DNA of 64,000 nucleotides, from the NCBI GenBank assembly GCA_963920705.1, contig OY987236.1, forward strand, positions 11,146,190 through 11,210,189, given 5' to 3'. Under the pieces are notes generated by a model. That model saw nothing but the letters and a program-made list of their open reading frames with translations, was not told where the DNA came from and made no database searches. The position numbers and the translations under genes were made by a program. This DNA is from Odiellus spinosus (lineage: Eukaryota > Arthropoda > Arachnida > Opiliones > Phalangiidae). Shown here piece by piece: positions 11,901 through 26,929 of the stretch (positions within the stretch are counted from its first letter, which is position 1; each line of letters begins with the position of its first letter).

Positions 11901-12700
11901 AAGGCAATGCTGTCACCCATTTCTTTATGATATTCCAATAAAATTTGAGTAGCATTTTGGGAAACATTGTTGAAAAACGATTAAGAATATCATATAATTT
12001 ATTACGACAACAGTTAAAAAAATGATCGACAACTTCGAACATTTAGGAAACCAAAATTCCCAAAATACTACATCTTGTCCAAAATTCCTGAATTACTACT
12101 TTATAATAAATCTAGATACCTTTCCCTTGGTTACTCCCTCTGGGAAACACGGGAGTGACCACTAGCAGACGGTATATATTTTCTGGGGTAAGTTTGAAAG
12201 CGACATCTATCGGTGGAAAAATTAAATATGAAGCAAGCCATTGCATTAAAATTCACACGCCATGTTAAATCAAAAACGCGATTAATCAAAGTAAAAGCAC
12301 ATAAGGAGGCTATTTAGCGTAACCCTTAACTAACTTTGCCAAGAAGACATGTGAAAAATATTTTGTCTCACATCACCGATAGATGGCGTTTGAACAGTAC
12401 CATATAAATAAAAAATGTTATCTCACGGTTCTGCTCACATTCCAGAAACAATCTACGTCAATCTAGCGAGCGTTTGATGCAAAAAACGTAAAACTATCGA
12501 AAGGTAGCGCGGATCGCAACTGTTTTAAATTTTAAAACCGTTACGATCTGCCTGCTTGACTGTCCAAAGGTTTCCTTTTCTTGTAGCAAACACAAATACG
12601 GCGTGTTTATAAATTTGGCATTTAATTTTTTTAAAACACATCAACCCAAAGGTGGAAAAATATAATTCTTCCAAAAAATTGTGACAGCATCACTTTAAAA
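11900..12700. mobile_element. MITE family C copy
   Basis: Left end GCAATGCTGTCACCC near 11905, right end GTGACAGCATCACTTT near 12681, inverted. The intervening sequence is non-coding. Located between Flamingo and RpS21. Confidence 0.65.
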
Positions 12701-14017
12701 AAAATCCCACTTGGCTTAGATCAATTTAAATTTCCCGCGCATCATTTGACGATCTTTTAGGGTCATTTAATCAATAATTTAGCTAAAATATTTACCATAA
12801 GTATATAATTTAAACTGAAGTCTATATTGGTACTTTTGCTTCTAGGGTTTAGATTCTGTTGGGTTTAAGAACGAATTTTAAACTTAAATTTCTGAATGAT
12901 TATAATAGGTAAAGAATATATATAAAATTCGTTCAAACCTTTTTCCCACATTGGGAAGTGAATGTTTTTCGATATAAGGTTAATATAATAATGAAATATA
13001 AAATGAACAAAGAAGAATGAAAGTAAGAGAGAAAGAAAAATTGGCATTGTGAAATTTAGTTTTTTTTAGTTTTTTTTTGAAAACAAAAAGCCAACCCAAA
13101 AAATTAGTGTTGTTTCGTTGTAAATAATGAAATAATAAAATTCAAAACTTGAGCATGTTATGGTACATAATGTGTCTAAATTATATTTAGAGAATGTTTA
13201 AAGTTTCAGAGTTAGCAGTCATCTTGCTCATTGCTATCCATTTCAACTAGTTACTGATAAGAAATGAACTTTCTAAACTATAACGAGCTAACAGTAAAGT
13301 CACTGTGAAGTCATACCCTCCTGGAAACCATTTTAAGAAGCATGTATAGACAGAGTGGCAAAGTAAATTACATTATGACATCGACAAGTTTTAAATTTTC
13401 TCCTCACTCTTTTTCAGGTGAAAAGCATCATAGCAAATAATGGTGGAGAAGTTGCGCCCAAAACATTGGTACACGAGAGTTTCCGGTTAGATTAAAACAA
13501 TCAGAAACCAGAAGTTTCTCTTTACTGGGCGTTAAGTAAGTATAGTTAAGGTTAACTATAGAACAACAAGATTTGCCCCACTTTCTACTTCAACTTTATT
13601 CTCTATGAATGCTTCACAGTCAAGAAGCCTTAAAGTTCAAGTACTTTGCCAGACACAGGAGCAAGTGCCCCGTTATTTTCTCACTATCATTGCTCTCCCA
13701 GGCAGCCACCAAGCATCGCTTGGCAATTTTATTACCCTATTTGGTCTAAACCTACCCTGCACTAAGAGTATATAGTGTATTGTAGGAATTAAAAGAATAT
13801 AATAAAACCTTTCTTATATAGCTTACAATAATCTAGTAAAAAAACAATAAATGCAAATTAAAACCCAATATATTCAAGTGTTTACGCCATGTTTATTTAT
13901 ATCTTAACATTTTATAAAACACTCTTACAAAGAAAGGATGATTTCCTTAAAAATTCCTGCAAGAGAGAATATTATTTAACTTCAGTTTTACTTTGACATT
14001 TCAGATTTTACAAATAA
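12701..14017. other. Intergenic between Flamingo and RpS21
   Basis: AT-rich sequence with the RpS21 3' end at its right. No gene recognised. The open frame 12865-13047 (-) is Phe/Ile-rich low complexity. Confidence 0.4.
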
Positions 14018-14422
14018 TTACTTGGGAATGATAGAGTCCTTCTTCGCTAACCTGTTAATGCAATCATCAGATTCACCCTGGAAAAAAAATTAAGGTAATT
14101 TTAAGAGCTTGGAAATAGGAGTAGAAACTAAAAGATAGACTTATTGATATTACCATTCTCCTTATAGCTCCGCAGATAGCGTAAGCTTTAGATTCACCAG
14201 TAACTCGTCCTGTTGATTCATCAACTTCGGCCAAATTGATTTGAATGCTGGCGTAATCCTTAGCGTGAATAATCCTGTTGCTAGCCGAGCTGGGGAAAAG
14301 GTATGATTACTACATGATAATGATATAATAATAATAATGAACAAATTTAAATAGTAAAATCTTTTTTTTTACCATTTGCGAGGAACGTAAAGGTCTACGA
14401 ATTCTCCAGCTTCGTTCTGCAT
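14018..14422 (-). CDS. RpS21: Ribosomal protein S21 (eS21)
   Basis: Three coding exons on the minus strand (14373-14422, 14154-14289, 14018-14077) splice in phase to 81 residues, close to the usual 81-83. The protein opens [20 protein letters not shown], the family signature, and contains [20 protein letters not shown] and [15 protein letters not shown]. It is a component of the small ribosomal subunit in the cytoplasm. An acceptor (TTTCCACAG) lies two bases before the ATG, so the 5' UTR is spliced. A likely UTR donor (CAG|GTAGGA) sits at 14563 and a pyrimidine start resembling a TOP motif near 14593; both are inferences. A poly(A) signal (TTTATT on the plus strand) is at 13892-13897. The gene is divergent from Rab1. 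Confidence 0.96.
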
Positions 14423-14563
14423 GTCTGTGGAAACGTTAAAAAGAACATTAAATATCCGAGGCTTACGGTAAATACCAAATGACCAATTTTTATAAACAAT
14501 ACTTTCAAATATTTTCTAAAACAACCCTAATTTTTTTTAACTTAATAGTTTAATTGTTCCTAC

Positions 14564-15047
14564 CTGCTTCTTAATTTTTTTAGCGAAGATAACAAATAGA
14601 TGAAATGTGCAATTACTTTTTAACCTCGTAGGCCTAATGAAAACGTGGTCTTCCAACGAATTTCACAAAGATAATGGACTGGTGAGTGGACTCACTGGAC
14701 TAGCAGCCGAGAAGCTGCGCGTAATGCAGGAAAAAAATATTCCCATCTGTGATTGGCTGAAAAGGCCCCAAAAAGTAAACGTGGTTAAATCTTTGTTATA
14801 TGATTGGCTAATGAACTCGATTGCTAGGAGTTGAAAGTGTGTCCGCGAGAGGGCACGGAGTGACAACGCGCAAAAGGCACTCATGTGACCATAGATGTGA
14901 CACAACAAGGGAAAGGAGGAGTGTGTTAAATTCTTTATTTCCGGGGAACTGAATAGCCATTATTACGTATTTTCACATTTACGCCCAAAATTAGTTTGAT
15001 CATCATTAAACGGTCTAAAATCGTAATTACACATTGTATTCAGAGAA
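14564..15047. promoter_or_regulatory. Divergent RpS21/Rab1 promoter region
   Basis: This interval separates the inferred RpS21 5' UTR exon from the Rab1 start codon and must hold both start regions. No TATA box was identified. Open frames at 14607-14834 (+) and 14663-14908 (-) lie entirely here on opposite strands and look like chance frames. Placement of both promoters is inferred from gene orientation. Confidence 0.5.
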
Positions 15048-17196
<2,149 letters not shown>

Positions 17197-18092
17197 AAGG
17201 CAATCTTTAGGCAAAAAAAAAAAAACAGGAAAAAAAAAATTTAAACGGTTGGAAAAAAAAGTAAAACAAAACTCCGCAACTGTAAGTTTGATAGAAAAAG
17301 ATGTGGACATTTTTTTTCCATAATTTCCTCTCCTTATATTATTATTATTATTATAATATTCGTTTATATATATTAAGCTGACTAAAAGAAAAAAGTTTAA
17401 AAAAACCGAAAGAAACGTGTAAAATCTAAAACGAAGCAGAAAAATCAATCCAGTTTTATTTTCCCGTAATTTTCGTTTAACCTTTAGTTTCAAATTTTTC
17501 CATCCACAATTTTGCCACCAGCTTCTAAATCTAGTAAATTATCGCCACTGGTCCTTTTTTTAATGCGCGAAATATTTCGGAAAACTAATTAAAAGAACTT
17601 TTTTTTAGATATAAATTTATTTTTTCGGGGTTTTTCAAAGAAAAAATTAAAATAAATCAAATACGAGTCATTTAGATGTACATTATTTCTTGTAGTTGTT
17701 GGGGAAGATAGTATAATTTTCTGCCTGGGATTTTTTTTACTTTAATTTAAATTATAATCAGACTGAAATAGTTTGGCAATTTAATTTTATAATATTTCAT
17801 AAACTGTTGTAGAATTAGTAGGAACTTTTTTTTGACCGGAAAAGTCAATAGAATCATTTCCAAATAGGTCTGGAAATGTTTCATTAACTTTCTCAGACTT
17901 ATTTTTGAATGAATTTGCTTAGTTTTATAGCTTTCAACGTTTATTAGTAGTGTATGAAGTAATGTAAGTTTAAGGGTTATAATTACGCTGTGAAAAGTCT
18001 TTAATAATTTTCAAAAATATCCTCATTAGTTCTTAAATGGTGATGGGCACTGTGGCTAAGAATTGATGTATTGGTTGCTATTGGGTTTAAAG
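17197..18092 (+). other. Probable Rab1 3' UTR and flank
   Basis: AT-rich non-coding sequence after the Rab1 stop, with long A-runs and an AATAAA-like hexamer near 17652. The minus-strand open frame at 16966-17493 overlaps the last Rab1 exon antisense and is a shadow. No gene was seen. Confidence 0.4.
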
Positions 18093-18798
18093 ATTGGTTC
18101 AACCATGATATTGGTCTTGGTTCAACCTCGATATCGGTCTTGGTTCAACCTTGATATCTGTCTTGGTTCAACCTTGATATCTGTCTTGGTTCAACCTTGA
18201 TATCTGTCTTGGTTCAACCTCGATATCTGTCTTGGTTCAACCTCGATATCTGTCTTGGTTCAACCTCGATATCTGTCTTGGTTCAACCTCGATATCTGTC
18301 TTGGTTCAACCTCGATATCTGTCTTGGTTCAACCTCGATATCTGTCTTGGTTCAACCTCGATATCTGTCTTGGTTCAACCTCGATATCTGTCTTGGTTCA
18401 ACCTCGATATCTGTCTTGGTTCAACCTCGATATCTGTCTTGGTTCAACCTCGATATCTGTCTTGGTTCAACCTCGATATCTGTCTTGGTTCAACCTCGAT
18501 ATCTGTCTTGGTTCAACCTCGATATCTGTCTTGGTTCAACCTCGATATCTGTCTTGGTTCAACCTCGATATCTGTCTTGGTTCAACCTCGATATCTGTCT
18601 TGGTTCAACCTCGATATCTGTCTTGGTTCAACCTCGATATCTGTCTTGGTTCAACCTCGATATTGATCTTGGTTCAACCTCGATATTGATCTTGGTTCAA
18701 CCTCGATATTGATCTTGGTTCAACCTCGATATTGATCTTGGTTCAACCTCGATATTGATCTTGGTTCAACCTCGATATTGGTCTTGGTTCAACCAAGT
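18093..18798. repeat. 23-bp minisatellite, about 30 copies
   Basis: Tandem copies of a 23-bp unit built around TTGGTTCAACC and CGATATCTGTC. Central units are almost identical. Edge units vary in blocks: left copies read TGATATTGGTC, CGATATCGGTC or TTGATATCTGTC, and right copies read CGATATTGATC. Because 23 is not a multiple of 3 and the unit lacks stops on the plus strand, all three plus frames are open. This produces artificial open frames of 144-171 codons with a 23-residue period. Confidence 0.98.
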
Positions 18799-19866
18799 AG
18801 TAGTGATTGTTAAATTGTATCAAAATTATCTGATAAAATTACGCGCAGTATTAAAATTTAATTCAAAACATTAACCATTAAAAGCTAAAAATGAGATTTT
18901 GAAAATTAATGAAGATATTCTTGTAAAAACATTACTAACATCGTTAAATCTCTCATAGACAATTTTTTTTATTATTTTACACATTACTTCACATACTCCT
19001 TTTAAATACAGTCTAAATTTTCGACTGATATTAAATTTTAGTATGTAATTATTTAAGCTAAGGCCATTCTTTAGGTTTTCCTTCGTAAATAAAATAAAAC
19101 TCCGTACCGAGATTTGAAAAATAACTAAACGGGAAAAGGGGAGGGGATTGTATAATTTAAGCCTTAAAATTTAACGTGTGTAAAGAAAATCGGGAATTTT
19201 TGTTTTAATTGTATTTTTTCTCAGAGAATTTTCATTAATATAAAAAAAAAACTGCGCTGCGGGGAAAATTAATTTTTAATTTTCCCCTTAGTTTAAATAT
19301 TTTGGGGGGGAATTTACATATTTAATAAATATCTGAAATCTTTCTCTACAAAACGCCATTCCAAACCGAAAATCTCAAATTTTATTTAAAAATGGGGGAG
19401 TTTGTAAAACTGCTGAATAATTATTATGGAAAAAAATTATTTCATTGCACCTTTAAATTAAAAAAAAGAAAAAAATTATAGTTCCATGTAACGAAAAATA
19501 TTGGTGTTTTAATTAAAAAAACCTATCTGGACTTGGCACCTTTGCCTATTTAAATACTTTTGAAGAAAAATACAAACGCTTTTTTTAATTTTCTTACCAA
19601 TTTATATTTTAGCACAAACTACAGTAATTTCGCCAAAAGTCTTTGAAGCGTTAGTGTTCTAGCTTTGGGATTATTTTATTATAGACGTTAGTATAATTTA
19701 ATATCATTAAATAGGTAAGGAAATTGAGGAACGTGAAATTATTAATCTATTAGGAGCTTAAACTTGAACTCACCAAATGTTCTCTAAGTTTACTTATATT
19801 CTGTCGTTAAAATAGTTCTAATCCAATATAAAGGTTTTACAAATGTTAAGCTATAGGTCAACTTGT
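18799..19866. other. AT-rich intergenic stretch, nothing recognised
   Basis: No splice-flanked open frame or RNA gene was recognised. The stretch contains A/T homopolymers and short palindromic pieces such as a TTAATTTT/AAAATTAA pair near 19265-19290. Confidence 0.4.
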
Positions 19867-20040
19867 AAAGTACAAAGTAGGCTTAACAAGGATTCATGGA
19901 GTTTTATATCTTGTTAATAAGCTAATATTCTGACAGTAAAAGGTATCAAATTAATGACCAAACTCATTAACACCGAAAAGAGAGATATCAAGCTTTTCTC
20001 GGATCCTTGCTAAGTCTAATTTTTCTGAATAAGTTAGAAG
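19867..20040. repeat. Foldback element related to family A
   Basis: AAAGTAGGCTTAACAAGGATT at the left pairs with GGATCCTTGCTAAGTCTAAT at the right. Confidence 0.65.
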
Positions 20041-20169
20041 TAGAATTTGAGCTGAATTTTGTTACTAGTGGAGTAAGGCTATTTACTATTTGAATGATAA
20101 GGAATAGATTTATCGTTTAAGTGGGCCTAATCCATCAGTAAAAGTTTACAAACAAATCCCAAACTAGAA

Positions 20170-20460
20170 ATAAATTTAAAATTTAATCTAGAAAACAGTC
20201 TTAGCTGGATTCATGGAGATACTGAATTTCTTGGCATATAAGGGTCATTGATACATCAGCTAAGGACCATCGTTAAAGCCAGATCTCCATGAGACTTCCA
20301 ATAAGATGCGATTGGTCAATGACCATTATATGCGGAGAAATTCAGGATCTCCTTGAATCCAGCTAAGTTTATTTTCCGGATAAGTTTTAAATTTGTTTTT
20401 AATTTTTTTTTTTACTGGTTGATTAGGATCGATGCAAACTACTTGTTGTTAGGTTGCATT
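20170..20460. mobile_element. Foldback family A copy
   Basis: GCTGGATTCATGGAGAT (20203) pairs with ATCTCCTTGAATCCAGCTAA (about 20349). The right end GTTAGGTTGCATTTTCCC at about 20448 matches the terminus of the 58104 copy. Confidence 0.85.
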
Positions 20461-20985
20461 TTCCCTTCAATGGAAAACCTGGATAAATCAGGGAAATTTC
20501 TTCTCAAAATCATGTACAACCTCTTAATATAGCAGCTGTGCTTTAATGACTTGTGTAACGTGTTAAAAAGGTTTTATTTTTGAAATATTCATAGTTTTAA
20601 TTCGGCATCGCAATGAATTTGACAATATTTTTACATTATTTATACACACTAACAAAATACAATTTTTAAAAATATTTTTGGCCATAATCAGATGAAATTT
20701 TGAGCGGATCGATGCAAACTACTTGTTGTTAGGTTGCATTTTCCCTTCAATGGAAAACCTGGATAAATCAGGGAAATTTCTTCTCAAAATCATGTACAAC
20801 CTCTTAATATAGCAGCTGTGCTTTAATGACTTGTGTAACGTGTTAAAAAGGTTTTATTTTTGAAATATTCATAGTTTTAATTCGGCATCGCAATGAATTT
20901 GACAATATTTTTACATTATTTATACACACTAACAAAATACAATTTTTAAAAATATTTTTGGCCATAATCAGATGAAATTTTGAGC
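20426..20985. repeat. Perfect 280-bp tandem duplication
   Basis: The segment starting GGATCGATGCAAACTACTTG at 20426 repeats at 20706 with offset 280, and the two copies appear identical. It includes the family A terminus. A recent duplication or an assembly artefact. Confidence 0.93.
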
Positions 20986-21043
20986 GGAATTGTTTTGTTT
21001 TAACTCCTAACCTATTAAATAAACATCTTTTTTTTTTTTTATT

Positions 21044-21828
21044 TTAAGCATTGACTATAATAGGTTCATCAGGTACAGGATTTTGTTGCCGATAGATCAC
21101 AGCTTTGTTGAAACATTTTAAAAAAGGATCGTGTCCAGTTTCATGGATGTGAAGGAACATTGACCTAAATGGGCTACTGCCAAACCAAATTACAGTCAAT
21201 TTTTTCCCGTAATTATGATAGTCTTTGACCAATTCCAACATCAAACGCAAGATAGTTTTTTGAATTTCAGGATACTGGCTGTAACAACCCAAATATTCGA
21301 AAAACATCTTGGTGAAGCATTTATTAGAGGGTTTGTATTTATATAACTTGACTAGATGTTTCGCGTAACTATTCAACGGCAATTGTAGCGCCATTTCAAT
21401 CGCTGATATGGCGTATTTTTTGCATGGTTTGAATACCAGCTCAAGAAGTTCTTGAATGAGCAAAATAGTTTCTTTTTCCTTTCCTCGGTCTATATTCTTC
21501 ATTCAGAGGTAAGAAAGGAATGTTAAAAACGTTAAACTGAAGTTAGTTAAAATTAATTACTTTGAGTTTATTCTTCAATGTTCCAAAAATGTTGTCATCT
21601 TCATCAAAAGATTCATCAGAAGAGGTTGCGCTTGCGTAAGTTTCGTTTAAATTACCCTTTTCAATTCCAGACAGACTAAAATCTATATGAGGTGGTACGG
21701 TTCGAGAATCACGCAACGTTGACTCTAATGGTGCACTACCGAGATCTGTAAAGGATCAAATTAGATTCAATATTGAGTAGTTATGACATTTTGTTACCGT
21801 CACTGGTGGTGGTACTAATATTGTCCAT
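21044..21828 (-). CDS. Unrecognised 222-residue protein
   Basis: Three exons on the minus strand (21798-21828, 21561-21745, 21044-21496) join in phase with canonical GT-AG sites. The protein starts MDNISTTTSDD. Residues 1-70 are Ser/Asp/Glu-rich and probably disordered, with the acidic stretch SSDESFDEDDN. From about residue 73 it is predicted mainly alpha-helical, with amphipathic leucine-rich segments (ETILLIQELLELVF, TILRLMLELV), plausibly an armadillo/HEAT-like fold. It lacks a signal peptide, membrane helix or catalytic motif that I can recognise. It lies just downstream of Reptin on the same strand, with about 510 bp between the coding regions. The function is unknown. The gene call itself rests on consistent phases and an in-frame start and stop. 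Confidence 0.75.
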
Positions 21829-22336
21829 GTCTCGGAACTCACAATGACAGGAGTTGTTCAAAAGAGTAAGACGTTGATATCAGTCAAGTTTGGTAAAATA
21901 TCCGCTTTAAATGGGTATCAGTATCAGTAACGACGCGTGGCTTCGTAAATTTGAAAATAACGGCTAAATGTGTTTTTAATTTTTGTGAGCTCTGATTGGT
22001 TGAATGTGATGTGTCACGTGATTCCATAATAAAAAATAAGCCAGCCTATTTCTAAGCCGGTTCAAACCTTGACGTCTCGGTACGTACTCAGATTAAAAAA
22101 AAAGTCGACATAAAAAATTTAAGGTTTTGCGGGAAGTTTTACGTTGCCCACAGTAATTGTTAACCATTAATAAACTTGACTTCGGTTTGTAAGTAAAATT
22201 ATATTTGATATTAACGTTAAGCCTAACTTTTGGCAAAATGAGGGCAAACACCTGCAATGCTTGTGAAGAAATGAGTCATTTATTAGTATTTACATATATG
22301 AATATTTTGGTAAGTCTTGTTTTTTTAACAGTAAAA
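21829..22336 (-). promoter_or_regulatory. Promoter region of the 222-residue gene; Reptin 3' end
   Basis: The interval between two same-strand genes holds a palindromic CACGTG E-box (GTGTCACGTGATT, near 22010-22022). It also holds the Reptin poly(A) signal as TTTATT at 22279-22284, only about 55 bases beyond the Reptin stop. The open frame at 22205-22441 (+) is antisense to Reptin and is a shadow. Confidence 0.45.
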
Positions 22337-24123
<1,787 letters not shown>

Positions 24124-24560
24124 GTCGAATATTAAAAGCGCGGCAACGTGATTTGACTCTTTCTCCTAAATGAAAGTTGCTAGGGGATGACACAAGGGGC
24201 TGAATTTCACTCTCTTGTATTGTGCTGCCACCTAGCACTTAGGCTAATAACAAAAACTGCGGTAAATTTAAATTTACGATGTTTATTGGTTTTTGTTTCA
24301 CTGTAGCTGAGAGGTATAATAGTATTTGATCTTAAACCTTTGAGAATAAATTAGAACGGCTAGAAAACTTCGTTTAATGTTTTTATAGGCCAGAAATCAC
24401 AATGTTTTAGGTGTTATATTTTTACATTTCTCAACCATGAAGTATTAGTCCGGTTAGTAGATTTAGCAATATTATTGGTTAATCACCATGGTATACCAAT
24501 GCATTTTGTGTAAAGTATTATAAACTTCAAAATTAAAATGGGAAAAATGGGGAAAATTAT
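24124..24560 (-). promoter_or_regulatory. Reptin upstream region
   Basis: Non-coding sequence upstream of the Reptin start, presumably containing its promoter and 5' UTR. No specific element was recognised. The repeats that follow (24560-24985) mark its outer limit. Confidence 0.35.
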
Positions 24561-24990
24561 TTTTTAGCTCTTGATTTCGTGTAACGTTTCTGGAAAGTGA
24601 TTAAAAATAAGTTTCTGTAGTAAGTACTTTCACGAAAGAAACCGCCTGAAAACCATAGTGACAGAACAAGCCGGAATAAAATATTGTTTAAATTTGGAAA
24701 ATTGGTATTTAAAGGCCCTATCTGCTCTAGAATTTGCCTCTTGGCAATCATCTTCTCTTACGCACAGAACCTAGCTTTGACTGAACCTTATTGTGTATTA
24801 TCGTATTATTAATTGTATTTTTACTTGCTTAGCTCCTTCTATCGATATGAGCCGCCCCGATTCAAAAACGGGTACTGTACGGAAAAACAATAAACCTATG
24901 AACAATTTCTTGTGATCAATGTCGTCTGTTAAGCAAAGAAAAACGACTTTAAATGGGCTTTATAAAACGCGGATAGTCCCTTTAAGATAA
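24560..24990. repeat. Family C fragment plus family B copy
   Basis: AAGTACTTTCACGAAAG near 24625 is family C internal. From 24710, AAAGGCCCTATCTGCTC through CGCGGATAGTCCC near 24980 is family B, interrupted by about 120 extra bases. Confidence 0.6.
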
Positions 24991-25673
24991 TTCTACCTGT
25001 ACATATTTTATATTTCAAATGATATCACGAATGAAATGTATATAATTAGTAAACTCATTTGATCATGGAGTAAATGAAATTAATATCATCTCATATAATT
25101 TCCGGACTAGGCCCTAAACCGCTTATAATTTACGCAATACATCCCAATTACAATGAAAAAAGCCGTTTCTCGTTTTCATTTTTGCAGATGTTTCAATGCA
25201 AAACCGTTGGGCAAAGTAATTCGCAACGGTTGAAGTCCTTTTGGCATAGCCATAGGATAGCTACAGAATAGAACGATGTTGAAACTAGCTTTGAATGCTT
25301 TCAGTGTTCAAACAGGGGATGGGGTGTTATAGAATAGGGGGTTTCTGGATAAACGAGAGCGAAGGAAAAGAACGGGTCCAAAATGTGGCGCGTGCCATCG
25401 ATTAACATCTGCCAAATTCCACCCCTTAGGTATGACCGACCCCCAATTTAAATCCCATTTTCATAACGACAGAAATAAATTAGGTCCGAAACTTTGGTTC
25501 CTAACGCTAAATTTTCGTCTAGAAATCGAATAATATTTAGTTTTGCTAACGAGGTTAAAACTACCACTATGAATATTTAATGGTTAATAGAATAAGAATC
25601 ATAGAAGTCTGTATGAAAGCCAAAAATTGGTCTCGTGAAAACGCGATATGCAAGCCCAAATCTTAATTGGTTT
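24991..25673. other. Intergenic, nothing recognised
   Basis: No gene, RNA or clear repeat was recognised between two family B copies. The open frame 25074-25271 (+) lacks any family or splice support. Confidence 0.35.
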
Positions 25674-25833
25674 AAAGGCCCTATCTGCTCTGAAACTTGC
25701 CCCTTTAAAATGCTTTTCCCTTACGCAAGCAGCCTAGCTTTGACTGTACAATTTTTGTACAACGTCGTCTGCTAAGCTAGAAAAGAAGGCGACTTTAAAG
25801 GGGATTTGAAAATCGCAGATAGTCCCTTTAAAA
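25674..25833. mobile_element. MITE family B, intact-looking copy
   Basis: About 160 bp with TAAAGGCCCTATCTGC at the left and GCAGATAGTCCCTTTA at the right, and an inner pair CCCCTTTAAA/TTTAAAGGGG. Other copies: 6738, 24710 and 53605. Confidence 0.8.
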
Positions 25834-26929
25834 CATGTTAAACAACTTTTAAATGAATTACAAGATTTTAAAAACCTTGGAATAGCTGATCTTTTTAATT
25901 TAAGTGTGATTAATTGAATTGTTCAATGAATGTTTTATCAGTTCATTTGGTATGTTTCATATTGATCTTGCCCCATTGCAATGAGTCATTGATCTTTAAT
26001 TGGCTATTATGTTATTAGTAACTAGGCCTAATAGGCAATCAAAATGAATCCTTCATTAGTACTTTAATAGGTTCCAAGTACCACAAGCTTCAATTACATT
26101 TATTTTTCAAATAGGACCAAAATTTTAATTTCTCATGGCCAAATTTCGCTTGGATAAAATAAAATCAATGAATCCAGTTTGCACGCGATAATAAAACTCG
26201 CCTAGAATTCTAAACAGCTATTAAAATTAACAATAGCGGCGTTAAAACTGTTCCATTAGATAAACTAAAGCCACGCTATGGTAAAGTAATTATACCATTG
26301 AGGGGGTAACAATCCTGGTGGCAAGAGAGCCCAGGGCTGCAGCCCTCAGGGTGAGTCACAAAACAGGGCAAATGTATAAAATCTCCAGTATTCTCTCCTC
26401 TTTCTGTATGAAATTACCGCGTTTTTAACCCCCCGTTTCTGTCACCCCACCCAAACTCTCCGGTTACGACAAGGGCAACGCAGGGCGAGGCGGCAGGGAT
26501 CACTCGGTCCTCTCTGCTCTCTCATTCAAGCATTGGAGAACGTGAGAGAAACATTTGGGGGATTTTATCCAACATCTTCCGCGATCCGCGTGTGTCAAAA
26601 TACGGGACAACGCGATATGATCACAACTATGTTTCTTTCGCGCTTTTTTTTTCCAAGTAAAATTGTATTTTTTAATTAAGGATTGACAATGAAAGATTCG
26701 TAAGCTTGCCCTATCTGGGTAATTAGTGTCTGTACCCTCCATAGAATCGTCGCTAATTAATTTTCAGAGCGTGTATAGTTTAAAAGTTTAATAGACCTTG
26801 ACGTAACGTACGGATTAAAATTAATTTCAAGGTTGAAGTTATTAGTAGGGGAAAAATTGTCAACAATATTTCCTCCTTAGCTGCGAAAATTTGTTAAGTA
26901 GCTGTACGAATTTAGCGCGAAAAAAAAAC
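25834..26929 (+). other. Upstream flank of Fuzzy, probable promoter
   Basis: AT-rich at first, then a more GC-rich stretch at about 26300-26620 with the palindrome GGGCTGCAGCCC near 26334. It leads into the Fuzzy start region. The minus-strand open frame at 26500-26742 has no recognised similarity or splice support and is not called. The transcription start cannot be located. Confidence 0.35.

Noticed and set aside
14607-14908. Open frames on both strands between RpS21 and Rab1
   Set aside because: They mirror each other, lie in the shared promoter and lack family or splice support.
18197-18712. Three overlapping long open frames of 144-171 codons
   Set aside because: They are produced by a stop-free 23-bp tandem unit; no gene features.
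26500-26742. 80-codon minus frame upstream of Fuzzy
   Set aside because: No recognised family, no splice partners, and it lies in the probable promoter region.
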